Positions 1 to 14,900 of a stretch of 64,000 nucleotides of DNA are shown here, piece by piece. Origin of the DNA: Muricea muricata (taxonomy: Eukaryota; Cnidaria; Anthozoa; Malacalcyonacea; Plexauridae). Both the position numbers and the translations under genes were made by a program. Location: NCBI GenBank assembly GCA_963855995.1, contig OY979725.1:2976001-3040000 (forward strand), in the 5' to 3' direction. The notes below the pieces were generated by a model. That model had not been told where the DNA came from and ran no database searches. It was given only the letters and a program-made list of their open reading frames with translations. The stretch's first letter is position 1, and every line of letters starts with the position of its first letter.

Positions 1-7
1 AATGTTG

Positions 8-254
8 CAGTGGCAGCGCCAGAGGCGGCAGGGGGTGGGGGCTTTTTGCCCTTCCCTCCTCAAAATTTGTTCCCTGCCCCCAAGTTTACCCCCAACCCCT
101 AAGAGCACTGCAATGTTTCGCTATTTCTCCGAGCTTCATTCAAACTATGGCCTATCTATTGACATCATTAGTAGCTAAAACAATCTTGCCTCCAAAAAAC
201 CCACTCATTGGCCCTCCAATTGCCCCATATTCAGTTTAGCCAGGCACCGCCACA
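8..254. repeat. possible hAT-like MITE remnant
   Basis: The left end reads CAGTGGCAGCGCCAG and the right end is an imperfect inverted match (GGCACCGCCACAG). The interior has G-rich then C-rich runs. CAGTGGCG-type ends are common in non-autonomous hAT elements. I see no clean target duplication, so the boundaries are approximate. Confidence 0.25.
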
Positions 255-377
255 GAACTTAATTCCGCTAGACGTACATGCATATTCCCCGAGGATATGT
301 CCGATTGTACGGGATGATTAGCTAGTGCAACTACTGTATGTTGCGGGAGCTGATCTGTAGTGTGGTAATAAATCCAT

Positions 378-539
378 GTTCTCAGTATGGCGAATATAAA
401 TCTTAATCCAAGCTCTAACCCAAACCGTTAATCCTAATCAGCGTTTTATTTGTCATGTTTTAACCTTGATGGATTGAAGATTTAAAGATTTGATTAGATT
501 TAGGGCTTGGATTAAAATTTAATCTCGCGTACTGAGAAC
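378..539. mobile_element. palindromic MITE
   Basis: An inverted repeat of about 40 bp per arm bounds this 162-bp block: it opens GTTCTCAGTA and closes TACTGAGAAC, and both arms carry an AATCCAAGC/GCTTGGATT stretch further in. There is no coding potential. It is a typical short non-autonomous DNA transposon; no superfamily is assigned. Confidence 0.55.
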
Positions 540-724
540 ACGGAATTATGTAGTGTTTCATTGATATTGTTGACAACCAGGAGCAATGTTGCCCCCTAAA
601 TACCGTGCGCGCTAGAAATCACACCAAGAAATGCAGATACCCAAATGCCACAATTGCAAATACCCAAGTGCGCCCTTTTGTCTTTCGTATCTCTTTCGGA
701 CACATCCTATACCCAGATAAAACG

Positions 725-985
725 CGACAGACTTGTGCAAATTTTACCGCCTTGTCGTAATTTGTCATTCGTAGACTTGTTACAACTTGTGGAAACAACT
801 TGCAGCAAGTCTGTGGATAACAAGTTTTCACAACCAACTTGCAACCAACCTGTTGACGATTTGCAAACGATTTGTCGCTAACAAGCTGCGCTGCAAGCCA
901 TGCGAAAGCATACTGATATCGGCTTGTTGCAACAAGGTGTTGCAAGATGCGAACAAACTTGTTGCAACTTGCAAGTTTAATGTGC
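725..985. repeat. CAAG/TTG-rich dispersed repeat, copy A
   Basis: The block is built from overlapping short palindromes of the type CTTGCAGCAAG and TTGTTGCAA. A 32-bp core at 797-828, centred on CTTGCAGCAAG and running into TGTGGATAACAAG, recurs almost unchanged at 1875-1906 and inverted near 37117-37150. It is a dispersed repeat family, probably non-autonomous. The short reading frames across it are by-products. Confidence 0.55.
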
Positions 986-1689
986 ATACGATACTCAACT
1001 CTTAATTAATGTGTGTTTAGAATCGTCCATCAATTCTAGCTACAGCTGACACTATTTTACCATATGATTTTACTAACCCTTTAAAACAGTGCTTTTGGTT
1101 GAAACAGGTTCGGACAGACCTGTCACGCTCATCAGCGGTTTCGTTCCCGGGGGAGGCGGTAATTTTCTCCCATGAAACTTCAAAGTGTTATCTTTCTGTC
1201 TGTTCGTTTTCACAGCATCCTTGCTTATACGAGTTGACAACTTGGGCACCGGGCCGAGACCCAAATTGTAAGTTTCGTAACTTAAATACTTTTTTATTTT
1301 TCTCTTTTTGTTCAATCCCTTTGTCGTGTTAATATTATTAGGATGGTGCTCTTCCTGCGCTTCGTGAATAACCTTGGACAAGCTGATTGTTTGTGTGGCA
1401 TCGGCGTATTTTGAACGCATCGACAAATGTCGTTTGTTGTCGAAGGTCATGTGACTTGGTAACAGGTGATTTTGGACGACGATGGAACCTACCCAGTCCT
1501 GCATTTCTTTGTCTGGTTTACGTTCCTGGACGGTCTCAGAACTTTCTTGCTTCGAACTACCTTCTTTCGGAAGTTTTTTTGCGTCTATATAAAACACAGT
1601 TACTCGTTTAAATTTGATATATCAAATGCCAGATCATTTTCGAAGTCACTTGTGCATACGATCTCAGATCTAACAATCCATCTTTCAAC

Positions 1690-2010
1690 AGACTTGCTCG
1701 CGCAACCCAAAGTGAAATGCCTTGCTGCATGTTGGCGATTTTCCGCCTTGCTGCAACTTGTCAAAATGTTGCAACAAACTTGTCAATTTCATCAAGTCGA
1801 TCGCAAGAGGTCTGCTAAAATCAAGCTTGTTGTAACTTTTCATTTACACACTTGTTATAATAACTTGTTGAAACAACTTGCAGCAAGCCTGTGGATAACA
1901 AGTTTTGACAAACAACGTGCTGCAGGTCTGTCGTCAACCTATCGTCTTGCTGATCAAGTCTGTGTCAGATGCCCAGATGCCAATGAACTTGTTGCAACTT
2001 ACGTTGTTTT
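1690..2010. repeat. CAAG/TTG-rich dispersed repeat, copy B
   Basis: Same family as 725-985. It carries the same core at 1875-1906 and further CAACTTG/CAAGTTG palindromes on both sides. A small related fragment follows at about 2108-2150. Confidence 0.55.
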
Positions 2011-2916
2011 TGTTTTGTGGAAATTTTGTCGAAAGGTTTGTGATGATAGATTTACGTGCTGTTTCCACAAAATTATGCTTTGATTAATAACCCTCACGCA
2101 AACATACAAGGAACTTTGTTGCAATTTGTTGACAATTTGCCTGTGTGCAACTGTGGCACAGATAATTGTATATTGAGTTTCAGATGACAATATAAAAATA
2201 ACCACTTCTATTTTATCTGTGCAAGCAAACATACTTTTTGAAGTGCTAGCAGCTACTGGACACCCAATCTCAACGTCATCTTTCTTTCTATGCCTCCGGT
2301 ATGAAACTAGATCTTTATTGTCAAGACCCAAAGCTAATACAGTCGAATTTGTTGGCAGAATACGGTTGCCGCGTCTTGAGCCAGAAAAACAACATATGTT
2401 ACCCATAACGGGCTCGAGGAGGAGCATTCTCTGGGAAAAACAGCATCTTTGAAAGTGCTTGACTTCATTTTGCAAATACAGCGCCGATTATGACGTCATT
2501 AGCGCGTATGCGCAATGAAAACAATCGATCAATTAGAAACTTTTTTGTTTTAGAGATGAATTTGGATAAATCAAAGCAGACCGTTTAGTTAGTGCAGATA
2601 TATTCTTTTGAGCATACAAATAACTTAGACCCGTTTTAGATGTCACATTTTCACAGTTGCATCGACAGAAGTTATTACTCATCACTATTGCATCCAAAAC
2701 TGACCATAAATACAGTAAACCTACTAAAAATTTAATGGTCTCTAGGGTTTTTGGGTTCTTACAATGTACTAGCCTGCTCGCAGCCTGAAATTTCGGTATT
2801 TATTCTTTGCAAACGCTGCCGTTCAGCCGTACTTGCCTAAACTTGCCCGCTATCACCGGGTAATAAACACCGGCTATTATACCCCAATGAGAGGTACATA
2901 ACCCCGGTATGCAAAC
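2011..2916. other. intergenic DNA upstream of LIG4
   Basis: Apart from the small CAAG/TTG fragment near 2108-2150 I see no gene or repeat here. The last 100 bases must hold the LIG4 5' UTR and promoter. I see no convincing TATA box. The start codon context is AAACATGGCGG, a good initiation context. Confidence 0.4.
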
Positions 2917-5900
2917 ATGGCGGCCGACAGAGGAGTGAAAGAGGTGGCTTCGCAAGTCCCATTTCACGACATATGCTCTTTGTTGGAGAAAATTCACGGT
3001 ACTAAAGGAACTGATAAAAAGAAGAGTATTTTACGGTCGTTTATTCAGTCCTGGCGGGAAACTCACAACAAAATTCACGGGGATGCTAAAACAGTGAGTT
3101 GTAAAACTTGTATAAATTTGTTGTCAAAGATATGCTACATGAATCCCTCAACAGAACTATGCCATTTTAATTAATGTAGGACGATTCATTCTTTCCTGCA
3201 ATGCGACTGCTTCTACCTCAGTTTGATAAGGAACGACCAGCGTATGGAATGAAAGAGGTGAATTAAAAATAATTAGACATTGAGTATATATGTAGACAAT
3301 TAATAAGTGATTAACATTTAGTGCAAATTTATACTACACATGTAAGATATAGTCGATAGACAAAGATTGTCCCACTTACTGACATTGGACCAAACTTTAC
3401 CTTTACAGCATCATAATATGATGCCAAAGACTTTCTTGCTAAATGCTAAATTTCTTGCTAAAATAAATGATCTCACTCTAATACGCCAAAGATTTGTGCA
3501 AAGAGCATGGTGTATACAGATTCCACCCTGGTGTGTGTGCTCAGCTTTGTGCAAATATCAAAGGCAATCTCTGTGGGGGAGGTGGGGCAGATGTGGGGGA
3601 TTTGTATTTTTTTCAGGTGGTTTGTTCAAATGCCCATAGGTGGGGCAGGCAAAGGCGATCAAATCATTGCAAATCCTTCACCCCCACCCTGGGGGTTTAG
3701 AGAACAAGATGATTTATCTGAAGGATTTTTTAACAAATGGCTTTTTTATCAAATATCTTCACATTCCCCAACCATTGGCAGGAAGTATGAATCAAATTTC
3801 CGAGGATGAGGGTTCGTCAAATCCCACACATCTGCCCGACCTCCCCTCCCCTCCCCCAGTCTTCATTTTGATACCTGCATTATATAGCAATAGAATTAAT
3901 AGGGCATGAATCAAATCAAATTAGAGAAAAATAGTCATAACTGAACATCTCTATTTATCATGAAGGCAGCTTTGGCTCGGCATTATATTGAAATACTCAG
4001 CATTGGAAAAGATAGCTTGGATGCAAAGAAGTTGCTAAATTACAAGGCACCAACTCATGCATCAAAGGTACAATATATTAAAGATTATTATTATAAGTTG
4101 TAGTCTTTCCTACCCCCCCCCCCCCCTTCCTTTTTGCTGGAAGTTGCTACTGCCCATCTGTCATTTATGCTGCCTTAAGTAAAGTCAACTTGGTTTATTA
4201 CAGGATGCTGGTGACTTTGCAATGGTGGCATATTTTGTGTTAAAGAATCGATGTCCTGAGAAAGGAAGGTTTGTACGATAAGCTTGCTCATACATGCTGA
4301 CATGCAGTAATATTACCCTGCAAATACATTTTTTATATTTTGTAGCCTAACCTTAAAACAAGTGAATGACCTGCTGGACAAAGTTGCTATGGGCAATGTG
4401 GAACATAAAAAGGCGGATACGAGAAATGCATTACAAATTCTTCTCAGAAACACTACTGCATTAGAACAAGTAAATGTTAACTACTTGCATTTAAGGCTGA
4501 TTCTATCAGGGTACCTGTCAAAGTACAGGTAAAACTGACCATGGCAAAAAACCCAGCAAATATGTATGTTATAGCCCAATAAGATTACTGGTGACAATGT
4601 TTTACAATCTTATATAAAATTAAATTAATAAATTAATTAATAAATAAATTAATTATTAATTAAATAAATAAATTAATAAATTAATTATTATTAAATTAAT
4701 TTTATAATCATTAATCATTAGTTATGACTATTTATCTTATCAATTTTAATGCCCTAAAATATTGATCTTCTGATATTTTTAAACAAATAAAGTCTAGATT
4801 TTGCAAATAATTGACGTGCAGTTGTTACCAATTTTTCACAAAATCCTCACATTATTTCATCACTGTGTTCTCGTTTAGAAATGGTTAATACGGATGATAA
4901 TGAAGGTACAATTAAAGAAAATTGATATTTTCAATTTATTGATGATTTTTTTGTCCTGCCAGCACACGCAGCACTTTCGTATTTACATCAACTGCTGAGT
5001 GATGGCATACTTAAAATCCTTTTCTTAGGAACTGAAAGTTGGCACAAGTGAGAAAACAATTTTCGAAGTCTATCATCCAGATGCAATGGATGTTTATAAT
5101 GTTACAAGCATTCTCTCAAAGGTATTGGAAGAGAATTTTCAAATGTTGTAAGAATTATATAGGACATTAATCATATTACATAATCGAAGAATTACATATA
5201 TAATCAATTGGTAGGTGATTAAAGAACTATTAAACAAAATAATATCTTAATAAAGGTTTGCCAAGATCTTAAAGACCCTACAGTAAGAAAAAACGACTCG
5301 GAAATCACATTGTTTTCGGCATTTAAACCAATGTTGGGTCAACGAGCTGCCATTGATGAGGTATAAATTGCAGCTTTTATTGTTATTTCTCCATTCTTAA
5401 TTCTGGGTATGGCTAAAGGGAGAGTTATGAAGCAGAGAGTTATAATTTGAATGGTGAAGTCCAAACCACACCCATGTTTCCCAATGACCACCCAATTTCT
5501 CCAATCTCCCTACATTTCCATGGACTAGCGTAATAGAATCCGATTTGACAAAACTCAATTTTGGCAATGTTTATGAAGGTGTTAGAGAATTATCATTGTT
5601 TTATAACTGTGAGACTCATTTATCATTCTTGTTCTGTCAGCCGTTTTGAGAAAACTTTTTCCAAAAGCATAATGTGTGTACATAGCTCTCTTCATAACCA
5701 GAATCGTGAATGCGGCTCAAAGATATAAAACAATGATAACTAGTCTAAGGAAATGTCAGGAGAGTTAAGAAACTGGGTGTGGTCATTGGGACATGTGGGC
5801 ATGGTTTAGACACAACTCTCCAAAATAGAGATAACTCTCTGTTTTTTCATCACTCTCCTTTTAGGCAGTCCCCTTAATCACAGTATATACCTTGGGTTCC

Positions 5901-8900
5901 TGTATTTTACTAATATCACTACATATTCCTACTTTTTTATCTAACAGACTGTAAATTTTAATTGATGTAAATATAACAATTCAAAAATTTCTTAAAACCT
6001 TGTAAAGCACCATTGAGCTTTGGGAAATGGCACTATAGAAATTAAGTACTATTATTATTATTATTATTATTATTCCAATATCTTTTCTCTGCAATAATGT
6101 CTGCAACTGTCTTTTCGTTATCTTCTTTATTCAGACCATCTCCACAATGTTCTGTTTATAACATCACCAGTTATCCCATATAAAAATAGTTGTAGCAGTA
6201 CAGAACTAAAATTCAATATATTTCAGGTAGAAAAGTTGATGAAGGAGCAGGAATTTATCATCGAGACAAAACTGGACGGAGAGCGATTTATGCTTCACAA
6301 ACAGGACAACACATTTAAATACTTTTCAAGAGGGTTGGTGACTTTTTGTATGCTTTAGCAGTAAATAGTCATTTCAAAATTTGATTTCAATTTTTACTGC
6401 GAAAATGATCTGTTTTTCTATTTCATGCAAGTTAAAACCAATTACAAATTAAATTAGCTAGAACTCTGCATCAGGCTGATGAAACTTTTTACCATTCCAA
6501 AGTTACCTGTTGTGGGAAACCATTGATTTTAGACCGTTGACTGTTTTCAAAAAATACATGTACGGTATATCTGGAAACACATTTGAAAATTTTACTTCCA
6601 CAATAAAACAATTGATCAAAATATCATGTTTCCATGTTACAATATATCACAGCTCCTAATCAAATATTGTTTCATGATGCAAAACAAATCCTAGAGGCTA
6701 ATAGTAATGCACAGGACATGTGAATGGAATTATTATAATGTTTGATGATTTGTTTAAATTAGTTCGAACGAATACACCACGACCTTTGGCAGTTCTCCTA
6801 ATGAAGGATATCTCACACCATATATTGCAAACTGTTTTTCAAGGTAGGTCAGTTACAGGGCTGCATAAAATATTTTTTCTTAGACTACAGAGTCCATGAG
6901 AATATTTTCTGCAAGTGAATGCAGAAAATATGAACGCATGATTTTGTTACTGCTGAACATTAAGATGTTTAAGTGTGTAAAGTGTATCGTAACATGCACC
7001 ATGCTTCCAACACCTTCAAATATGTGCTTGCGAAAAGTGACCCTTTCTTTGATCATTCTCATGGTCTTTCTATACTTTGAGGAGTGAGACTTTTCGGAAT
7101 TTACAGCTTTATCCTATTTTTTTTTTGCCAATCTCAAAAGTTTTCTGGGACCGATGGTCCTGTGGTCCGGCATATTATGGAGCCCTGGTCATTTTTTGTT
7201 GGAAGTTGGGTACTACAAATTATCACAAAATCGAGAATAAACACAAGAAGAACTGTCTAATCAATACTTTGTGTCTCTAGTAAGGTGAAGTCGTGTATAC
7301 TTGACGGCGAAATGATGGCTTTTAATGCTTCGAATGAAATAAAGTTTGTGTAAGTATATGTAAGTATATTCGGAATGGTCGGACGAAATCAGGTTCATAC
7401 TGTAGTTCAGCCAGCTCGATATATAGACTGTGATGTGCTTCATTTATAACGTGCAGGTCAAAGGGAGCTAACATCGACTTCAAAAGCGAGAAAACATACG
7501 CAGGGGAGTCAGGTATGATTTCTGTATGCTGCAGACTCGTTTGTTTTCTTGAGAGGTTTCTCGCTTATTAGTTTGAAGATGAGGGAGGTGGTCAATTGCA
7601 CATGCAATAAACATACAAGTTGTTCCAGGTCTGCGAACAAGTTGCAACAAGTCTGTTCACCAGCTGTTGACCAGATGTCTTCGCAATGATTGTACCAACG
7701 AACAAGTTTGCGACAAGCTGTTAACAACTTGGAACAACCGTGTGGGATTATCAGACTGTAACAACAGACCATTCCCCTTTTTGACAAACTTTTGAATTAG
7801 GAATATTCATTAGCACAGCTGAAAAGGGCATCCTTAATTTAGTAGAATTGAGTAGTTTGGTTACAAAACCATGGAAAATGTGGAAAATATTTTCCTGTGA
7901 AGTTTGTGAATTTTGTCTAATTTTGCATTACGAGCGGAAAGGTGTAATCAGATTTCAAAATGTGATTACACTTTTCCGCGCGTGACACAAAAGTGTACAA
8001 AATTTGCAAAATTCACAGGGCTATATTTTCCACACTTTAACATATTTTGCAACCAAACTTCGCCACTTTACTAAATTTCGGATGCTCTGTGCTTATATTT
8101 TAAAAGTTTGTCTAAATGGGGAATGGTCTATTAAGGTTGACAACATAAGACTGTAAGAAGACTCGTTACATCAATGCCACAGGTTGTTGTCCCAACAACC
8201 TTGTCACAAGTCTGACTTTCCCATCAAGCTTGTTACAATTTGTTAACAGCTTTTGTTTCAAACTTGTTGACAATTTGAAACAAGCAGTGCGAAGAAGACA
8301 ACTTGTTCAGAGTTTGTTAACAGGCTTGTTGCAAGATGTGTGTTTTAATAAATACTTATTTGCATTTAATATATATGTGTACTGTACACATTTATCTTAA
8401 GCTGTACGATCTTAACTGAATTATTCTGCCCGATTTATCTGCGATAAATGAAAGTGCATGACGAGTGAAATTGTTACAGAATATTTTGTTTATTTTTCAT
8501 TGTTTTGCAACAGGTCTTCATCCATGTTTTGTTGTTTTCGATGTTCTGTTGGTGAACGGCAAAAGTATTGCAAGTCTGCCTCTGGAGGAACGGGTGGAAA
8601 ATTTGAAAAAGTATGATACAAAATTTGCCTCACAGTTAAAACATGAAAAAGATCTGAAATTACCGCGAGAAAGAAAGCCTGGTAAATAATGTAAATCTAA
8701 TGTATTTCTAGAGTATTTACACCGGCTCCTGGTAGAATTCAACTGGTACAAAGTGAGCGAGGAGAAAGCAGGTGAGAAGAAGAGATACACAAGCTGGTCT
8801 TTGTCATGTTTGAAGAGCCTTTGAACCGAAATTTTGTACAACTGTTTATTGACTGCATTACAAAGATCGTTTAAAATGACAGTGTAACTTCGGTGGTACA

Positions 8901-11900
8901 ATTTCTCTGGCTGTCTTTGTTCTCGAGATGTTCAACTGTATTCGATATGTAAATTACACAACCTATGACATCACTGTGTGTTGCTAATTTTGTAGCCTAA
9001 GACAGTAAGAAACACCTAAAACTGTGCTGCACGTTTGTAAACTACGATTAATTGCTTGGTGTCTGCACTTGTGCGAAATTTATTGATCACGTTGCAAATT
9101 ACCGATGATTTTTAAAAAGTTATTATGCACTGTGATGCCATAAGTTGTGCATTTTACATATCGAATAAAGTTGAATATCTCAAGAAGGAAAAGAGAAATT
9201 CTACTAAAGAAGTTACACTGTGGTTTTAAGCGAACTGTGCAATGCAATTAATAAGTAGTTGGACAAAATTGTGTTTCATTGGCAGTTTAAGCTAACGTGG
9301 TTGTACTCCCCTGCAGACAGGATGTGATCAGAGCATTGAACAAAGCCGTCGACAAATATGAGGAAGGATTAGTTATAAAGTCACCGTTTTCAATCTATCA
9401 ACCAAATGTTAGAAATGGTAGGTCATTTCTGTAAAGATATTGTACTGTATGGTACTGGCTGTATCTCATGGTATGGTATGTCATGTATCGTATCGTATGT
9501 TATGGTATGTTATGGTATGGTTTGGTATGGTATGGTATGGTATGGTATGGTATGGTATGGTATGGTATGGTATGGTATGGTATGGTATGGTATGGTATGG
9601 TATGGTATGGTATGGTATGGTATGGCATGGCATGGCATGGCATGGCATGGCATGGCATGGCATGGCATGGCATGGCATGGCATGGCATGGCATGGCATGG
9701 CATGGCATAGCATAATACAGTATAATATAGCATAGTACAGTAAAAGCAACACATCATTGCTGAACCTGTTAAACGCTTTTAAACCGTAACTCGGTCTTGG
9801 ATTTTTCCAGGTGGTGGTTGGCTTAAAATAAAACCTGAATATGTTGATGGTTTAACAGACGAGGTACACATTTTTTTCTTTCTGTTTTTAAAGTTAGATC
9901 ATTCCTGCTTACCAGATCAGGTACATATTTATTTAGGTATTATATTTTATATGCTATTTATTAATCTATTTTCTGACTGATGAGAAATCCTATTTTCTCT
10001 TATTTTTTAAAGTTAGACGTGATAATTCTTGGAGGATATTTTGGCAGTGGGGTAAGAGATAAATGCAGGATTTAATTTAAAATGTATTTCTAAATGGAAC
10101 AAGAATAGAAGAAATTTCCCTGGGTGAAAAAATCGTTTTGCTGTTTAGGCTCGAGGTGGAATGGTTTCCCATTTCTTATGTGGTGTTGCAGTACCGCCGT
10201 CAACTCCTGGAGAAAAACCTAACAAATTCTACTCATTTTGCAAGGTAAACTGGGAAATGGTATCGTATCGTATCGTATCGTATCGTATCATATCGTATCT
10301 TATCGTATCGTATCGTATCGTATCGTATCGTATCGTATCGTATCGTATCGTATCGTATGGTATGGTATGGTATGGTATGGTATGGTATGGTATGGTATGG
10401 TATGGTATGGTATGGTATGGTATGGTATGGTATGGTATGGTATGGTATGGTATGGTATGGTATGGTATGGTATGGTATGGTATGGTATGGTATGGTATGG
10501 TATGGTATGGTATGGTATGGTATGGTATGGTATGGTATGGTATGGTATGGTATGGTATGGTATGGTATGGTATGGTATGGTATGGTATGGTATGGTATGG
10601 TATGGTATAGTGTGGTATTGTATGGTGTGGTGTAGTTTTCCGTTTGGTATTGTATGGTCTAATTTGAATTAAGATATCTCTGTTATTAAGAACCCATAAA
10701 TTGTATGCACACTAATATAGCTCGATAAAAACATTAAGTATAAACGTTATATTAGGTTGGTTCAGGATACTCCATTAACGAACTGAAAGAACTATGTCGT
10801 CAGTTACATCCTCATTGGAAAAAGTTCGATACAACGAAACCACCGTCGCCTTTTGAGCTACCTTATGGCAACAAGGTTAGACTTGAAGATTTACGTGTGT
10901 AAAATATACTAAAACTAATGATACACGGCAAAAAATTGCGAGTAGTTGAAAACAGGATTGAACAATGTTGTGCTGCCCATAGTGTTCAATGTTGTCAACA
11001 ATATTGTTCAGCATTGTTACACCTGATTTCAGGCTGGATTCAGACTCAAAAACTTGTTCAGTAATATTGACAACATTGAACAATGTGGCCAGCACAACAT
11101 TGTTCAATCCTGTTTTCAACACCCTTCGACAACTCGTAATTTTATGCGCGTATATACATAGCAAGGTTGTCCTAGCTACATAAAATGTAATTTAAAAGTT
11201 CCTAAAGAGTTTGTGTCCTTTATGGCAGATGGCAAAGTGTTAAAATCATTAAGGATGAACTATGGTCTACTGGGAAAGAACGCATCCATACAGTAATTGG
11301 GAGAAAATACACAGACATTGATGCGAATTTCTTAAACAAATTCAAAATATCCCTACCCGTATATTAGAATAGATAGATAGATATGTAGATAGATAGATAG
11401 ATAGATTTATCTATTTATTTATTTATCCACGCTTGCCCTGTCAACTGAGGCTGATTTCCACTGGGGGCGTCCTGAGATAGATGGTGTACAAAAAATATGA
11501 TGTTTTAAGCTATTTAGAAAGTATGGAAGTATAGAAGTGCAAAAATATGATGTTTAGTCTATTTTCAAAGTAAAGAACTATCGAAGTGCGAGGAAAAAAA
11601 GATGTATAAGCTATTTACAAAGTATGATATCAACTAAGTCTGATAATATGATGTAGAAGAAGCAAAATTATACTTACAGGTTTTGTTAAGGCTTTCTTTT
11701 AAGATCTCGTTTTAATCAACAAAATCCAAAAATCAATCTTAAGTTCAAACTTTGTACGTGTTCTTATTTTAGGAAAGACCGGATGTTTGGATCGAACCGT
11801 CCAAATCAAAGATTGTTCAAATCAAAGCGGCCGAAATTGTGCCCTCTGACAAGTAAGTCATAAAATTTCTTCTGAGATATTTTCCAAAAGCTTCTGTTAT

Positions 11901-14900
11901 CAATCCAGTGCAACAATGAGATCAGCTGGTTTTCTATTATCCAGTTACAAAGCCGGCCAAACGTTACGATTTCCACGACTTGAAAGAATCCGCGACGACA
12001 AGAGCTGGCACGAGTGTCTGGACTTGAACGAGCTCGAAAGATTACGGACATTAGCGAAGGGAAAGCTATCGTACCAACACACGTCGACAGATTACGAACC
12101 TGAGCCGAAGAAGAGAAAGCGCGTGGTGACGCGTGTGGAGAAGCCGCTGACCGTAGCCAAGCATTTCGCTGGCGCGGATACGTCGTCTGTGCAGAAGGTA
12201 TAGCCGATATGCTGGCAGTGTAAAATTCCAGGAAACATATATTGCATGAAAACTCCCCCCCCTTTGCGGAACATCATATTCGGTACTTAATAACCTGCAT
12301 AGCTAGAACTCAGTCCACTTAAAAGATGAATAAATTTGTACTAAAAGAAAAATAATGTTATATTTTTTTGGTCTTTTGGCGAAGAAATCCAAGATTTTCG
12401 AAGGCAAAGAATTCTACATCGTAAACGGACCTCCAGAATGTAGCAAAGTTCAAGTGGAGAAAAAGATTTTAGAGGTACGTAGCATTTTGTGTGATTTTTT
12501 GATCGCAGAAACGTCATTGTTTTTTTGTCAAAGTCGAAACAACTTGTAACAAGCTTGCTACAAGTTTGTCCTTGCAACTCTAGTCACAAAATAGACAACA
12601 CAAAGCTGTAAGTACTATTTACAACATGAGCGACCGTGTTGTATATCTGATACAACGCGGACGCGAATTTTGTAAATAGCTTGTGAAACTCTCCAATTTT
12701 ATAGATCAGTTTGCGAAGTAATTTTGAAAGTACATCTTATATAAGACGAGAAAATCAAAGTTAAAAGTTATGAAAATCAACAGAATTTTGTATCAGAGTA
12801 TACAGACTCCTTCACGCTCATGATTTCTTTTGTGTTTTCTTTATGAATTATTAATGATTTTCACAACATTATATACTGTTTCAGTCTCGATGAAACAACC
12901 TTGGAACAGGTTTTATAATTTCAATCCCATTGCCAAGTTTGTTGCAAATTGTTAACAACTTGTTCCAAGCTTGTTCTAACAACTTGAAGCAAGCACAGCG
13001 AACACAATTTGTTAGCAGCTTGTGAACAGAATTGTTAATTACGATGTTTGCATGTTTGTTACAGGTTGTGCGTGCGTGACTAAGCGTGTAATAACTTCAA
13101 AACCAGTTAATCTGAAAATATGGAAAAGTACTGGCACTAGTTGTCAAATAGAAATCCATTTTTCGATTCAAATTATCAAATTTCTCATGACAGATAATTT
13201 ACTTTGTTTGTAAATTTCTGGTAGACTTATAATTTTCTTTATTAAAGACAGTTTCTAAGTTTCAACAAGTTTCACAAAGGAAAACAAAAGATATAAGTGA
13301 TTAACAACAGCAAAATGGATTTTTATTTGGTGGCTAGTTCCAGGTCTTTTACTCACGGTCAGATCAGCTGGAAGAAGACCTGAAATATACGAAGAACGCG
13401 GTTTTTTGTTTTGGTACAAGTATAGCAGAGAGGTCTGCTTGGGATTCAGGCTTATATTAAGGATCACAGATATTTTAAGTCAGCTAATGCATAGATATTA
13501 GAAAGGGAAGTGGATTAGTAGTAGTAATAATATTTAATCAGGAAACTTTTTCATATTACATGATTTTCAAGAAGGACCTGCATCAATATAATTATTACAA
13601 GCAACAATAAAATATACTAATTATATTATATAACTATGCAATACTGTTCTATACTATAAGACAAAAAAGTTTATAATTTATTAACCTAAATAGGTTGTAG
13701 AAAGTTCAAAATTTTGTGTTTAAAAGCATCAATCCCCAAAGAATTTCGGATATCTTTACTTAATGTATTCCAATCACTAATCGCATGATAGCACATTCTC
13801 TGTTTACCCCAGTTTCTTATAGTCTGAGGTAATCTTAACTTATCCCTATTTCTAGTATTATACCTATGCACGTCACCATAAGTTAATAATTCCATGGAAT
13901 GATTTGCATAACCATTTATGCATTTATAAATAAATATGCATCGGTGATAAAATCTTCTTCGTTCTAGTGTAATCCAATTAAGCTTGGCCAGAGCTTAGGT
14001 TCAGTTATTTTGAATAAACCGGAAACAAACATTGCACAACTCGCTATGGTAATTATGCGCATGAACGAAATTGAGTTCATGAGCATAATTACCATACAAG
14101 TTGGGCAATGTTTGCTTCCGGTGTGCTCAACTGAAGATAAAATATAGATAACAAAAGATTTGCCAATCCATCTCTTTTTCTAATATCTATGGCTAATGTA
14201 ATGTTTTTTCGTTACTAAATCACAGAATGGTGGATCTATTGTTCAAAATCCTGGGAAGGAGACATTCTGTGTGATAGCACACAAGGCCAACGTGCGGGTG
14301 AAGAACATCATAAAGTAAGCGCGAAAAATACGATTATTTTGTATTTTTCATTTGATCGATCACTAATCTTTATTTGATGATTTGATGGATCGAATTTGAT
14401 GTCCGGATTTGATGGATCGAGTCACTCTTCTACCTTACTGTCTTCTTTAGACAAGCAACGTGTGACATTGTGTATGCTTCATGGCTACTGGACTGCCTGG
14501 TGCGATAATGATTGTATTGATTATTTGGGTTATTAATAGTTATTAGTGGGTTATGAGAATATGACCGATTATCGACTACTGTATATCTGACGCTCACAAT
14601 ATATTGCTATGGTCTACTGTCACAAAGTAGCAGGGCTAGATTGGATATCGTAGTCAACTACCGCTATTTCTCCTTGTTGACAAAGTTAATGCGTTTCGCT
14701 ATTGGCTATATAACTACAGTTCAAAAAATGCAGGGAAATAGAAGAAAACTAAAGAAAAACGTCACAATTGTTGAAGGTTTAAGTTGTGAGATTAAGCCTG
14801 ATTATACTAGGTGAAAAATTACAGACTACTCAAATATTTCAGTTCACTATCCTTCACTAAAATACCCTGAACACAAGACCAACATGTAGTATGCACGTTT

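Noticed and set aside
9406..9757. Six overlapping reading frames of 75-109 codons with repeated Met-Val-Trp-Tyr-Gly or Met-Pro-Cys-His
   Set aside because: They are translations of the TATGG/CATGG array in LIG4 intron 15; a five-base repeat without stops is open in every frame.
10161..10672. Reading frames of 92-149 codons, the longest starting with real LIG4 residues
   Set aside because: The start is LIG4 exon 18, which ends at 10244; the rest is the TATCG/TATGG array read through the intron.
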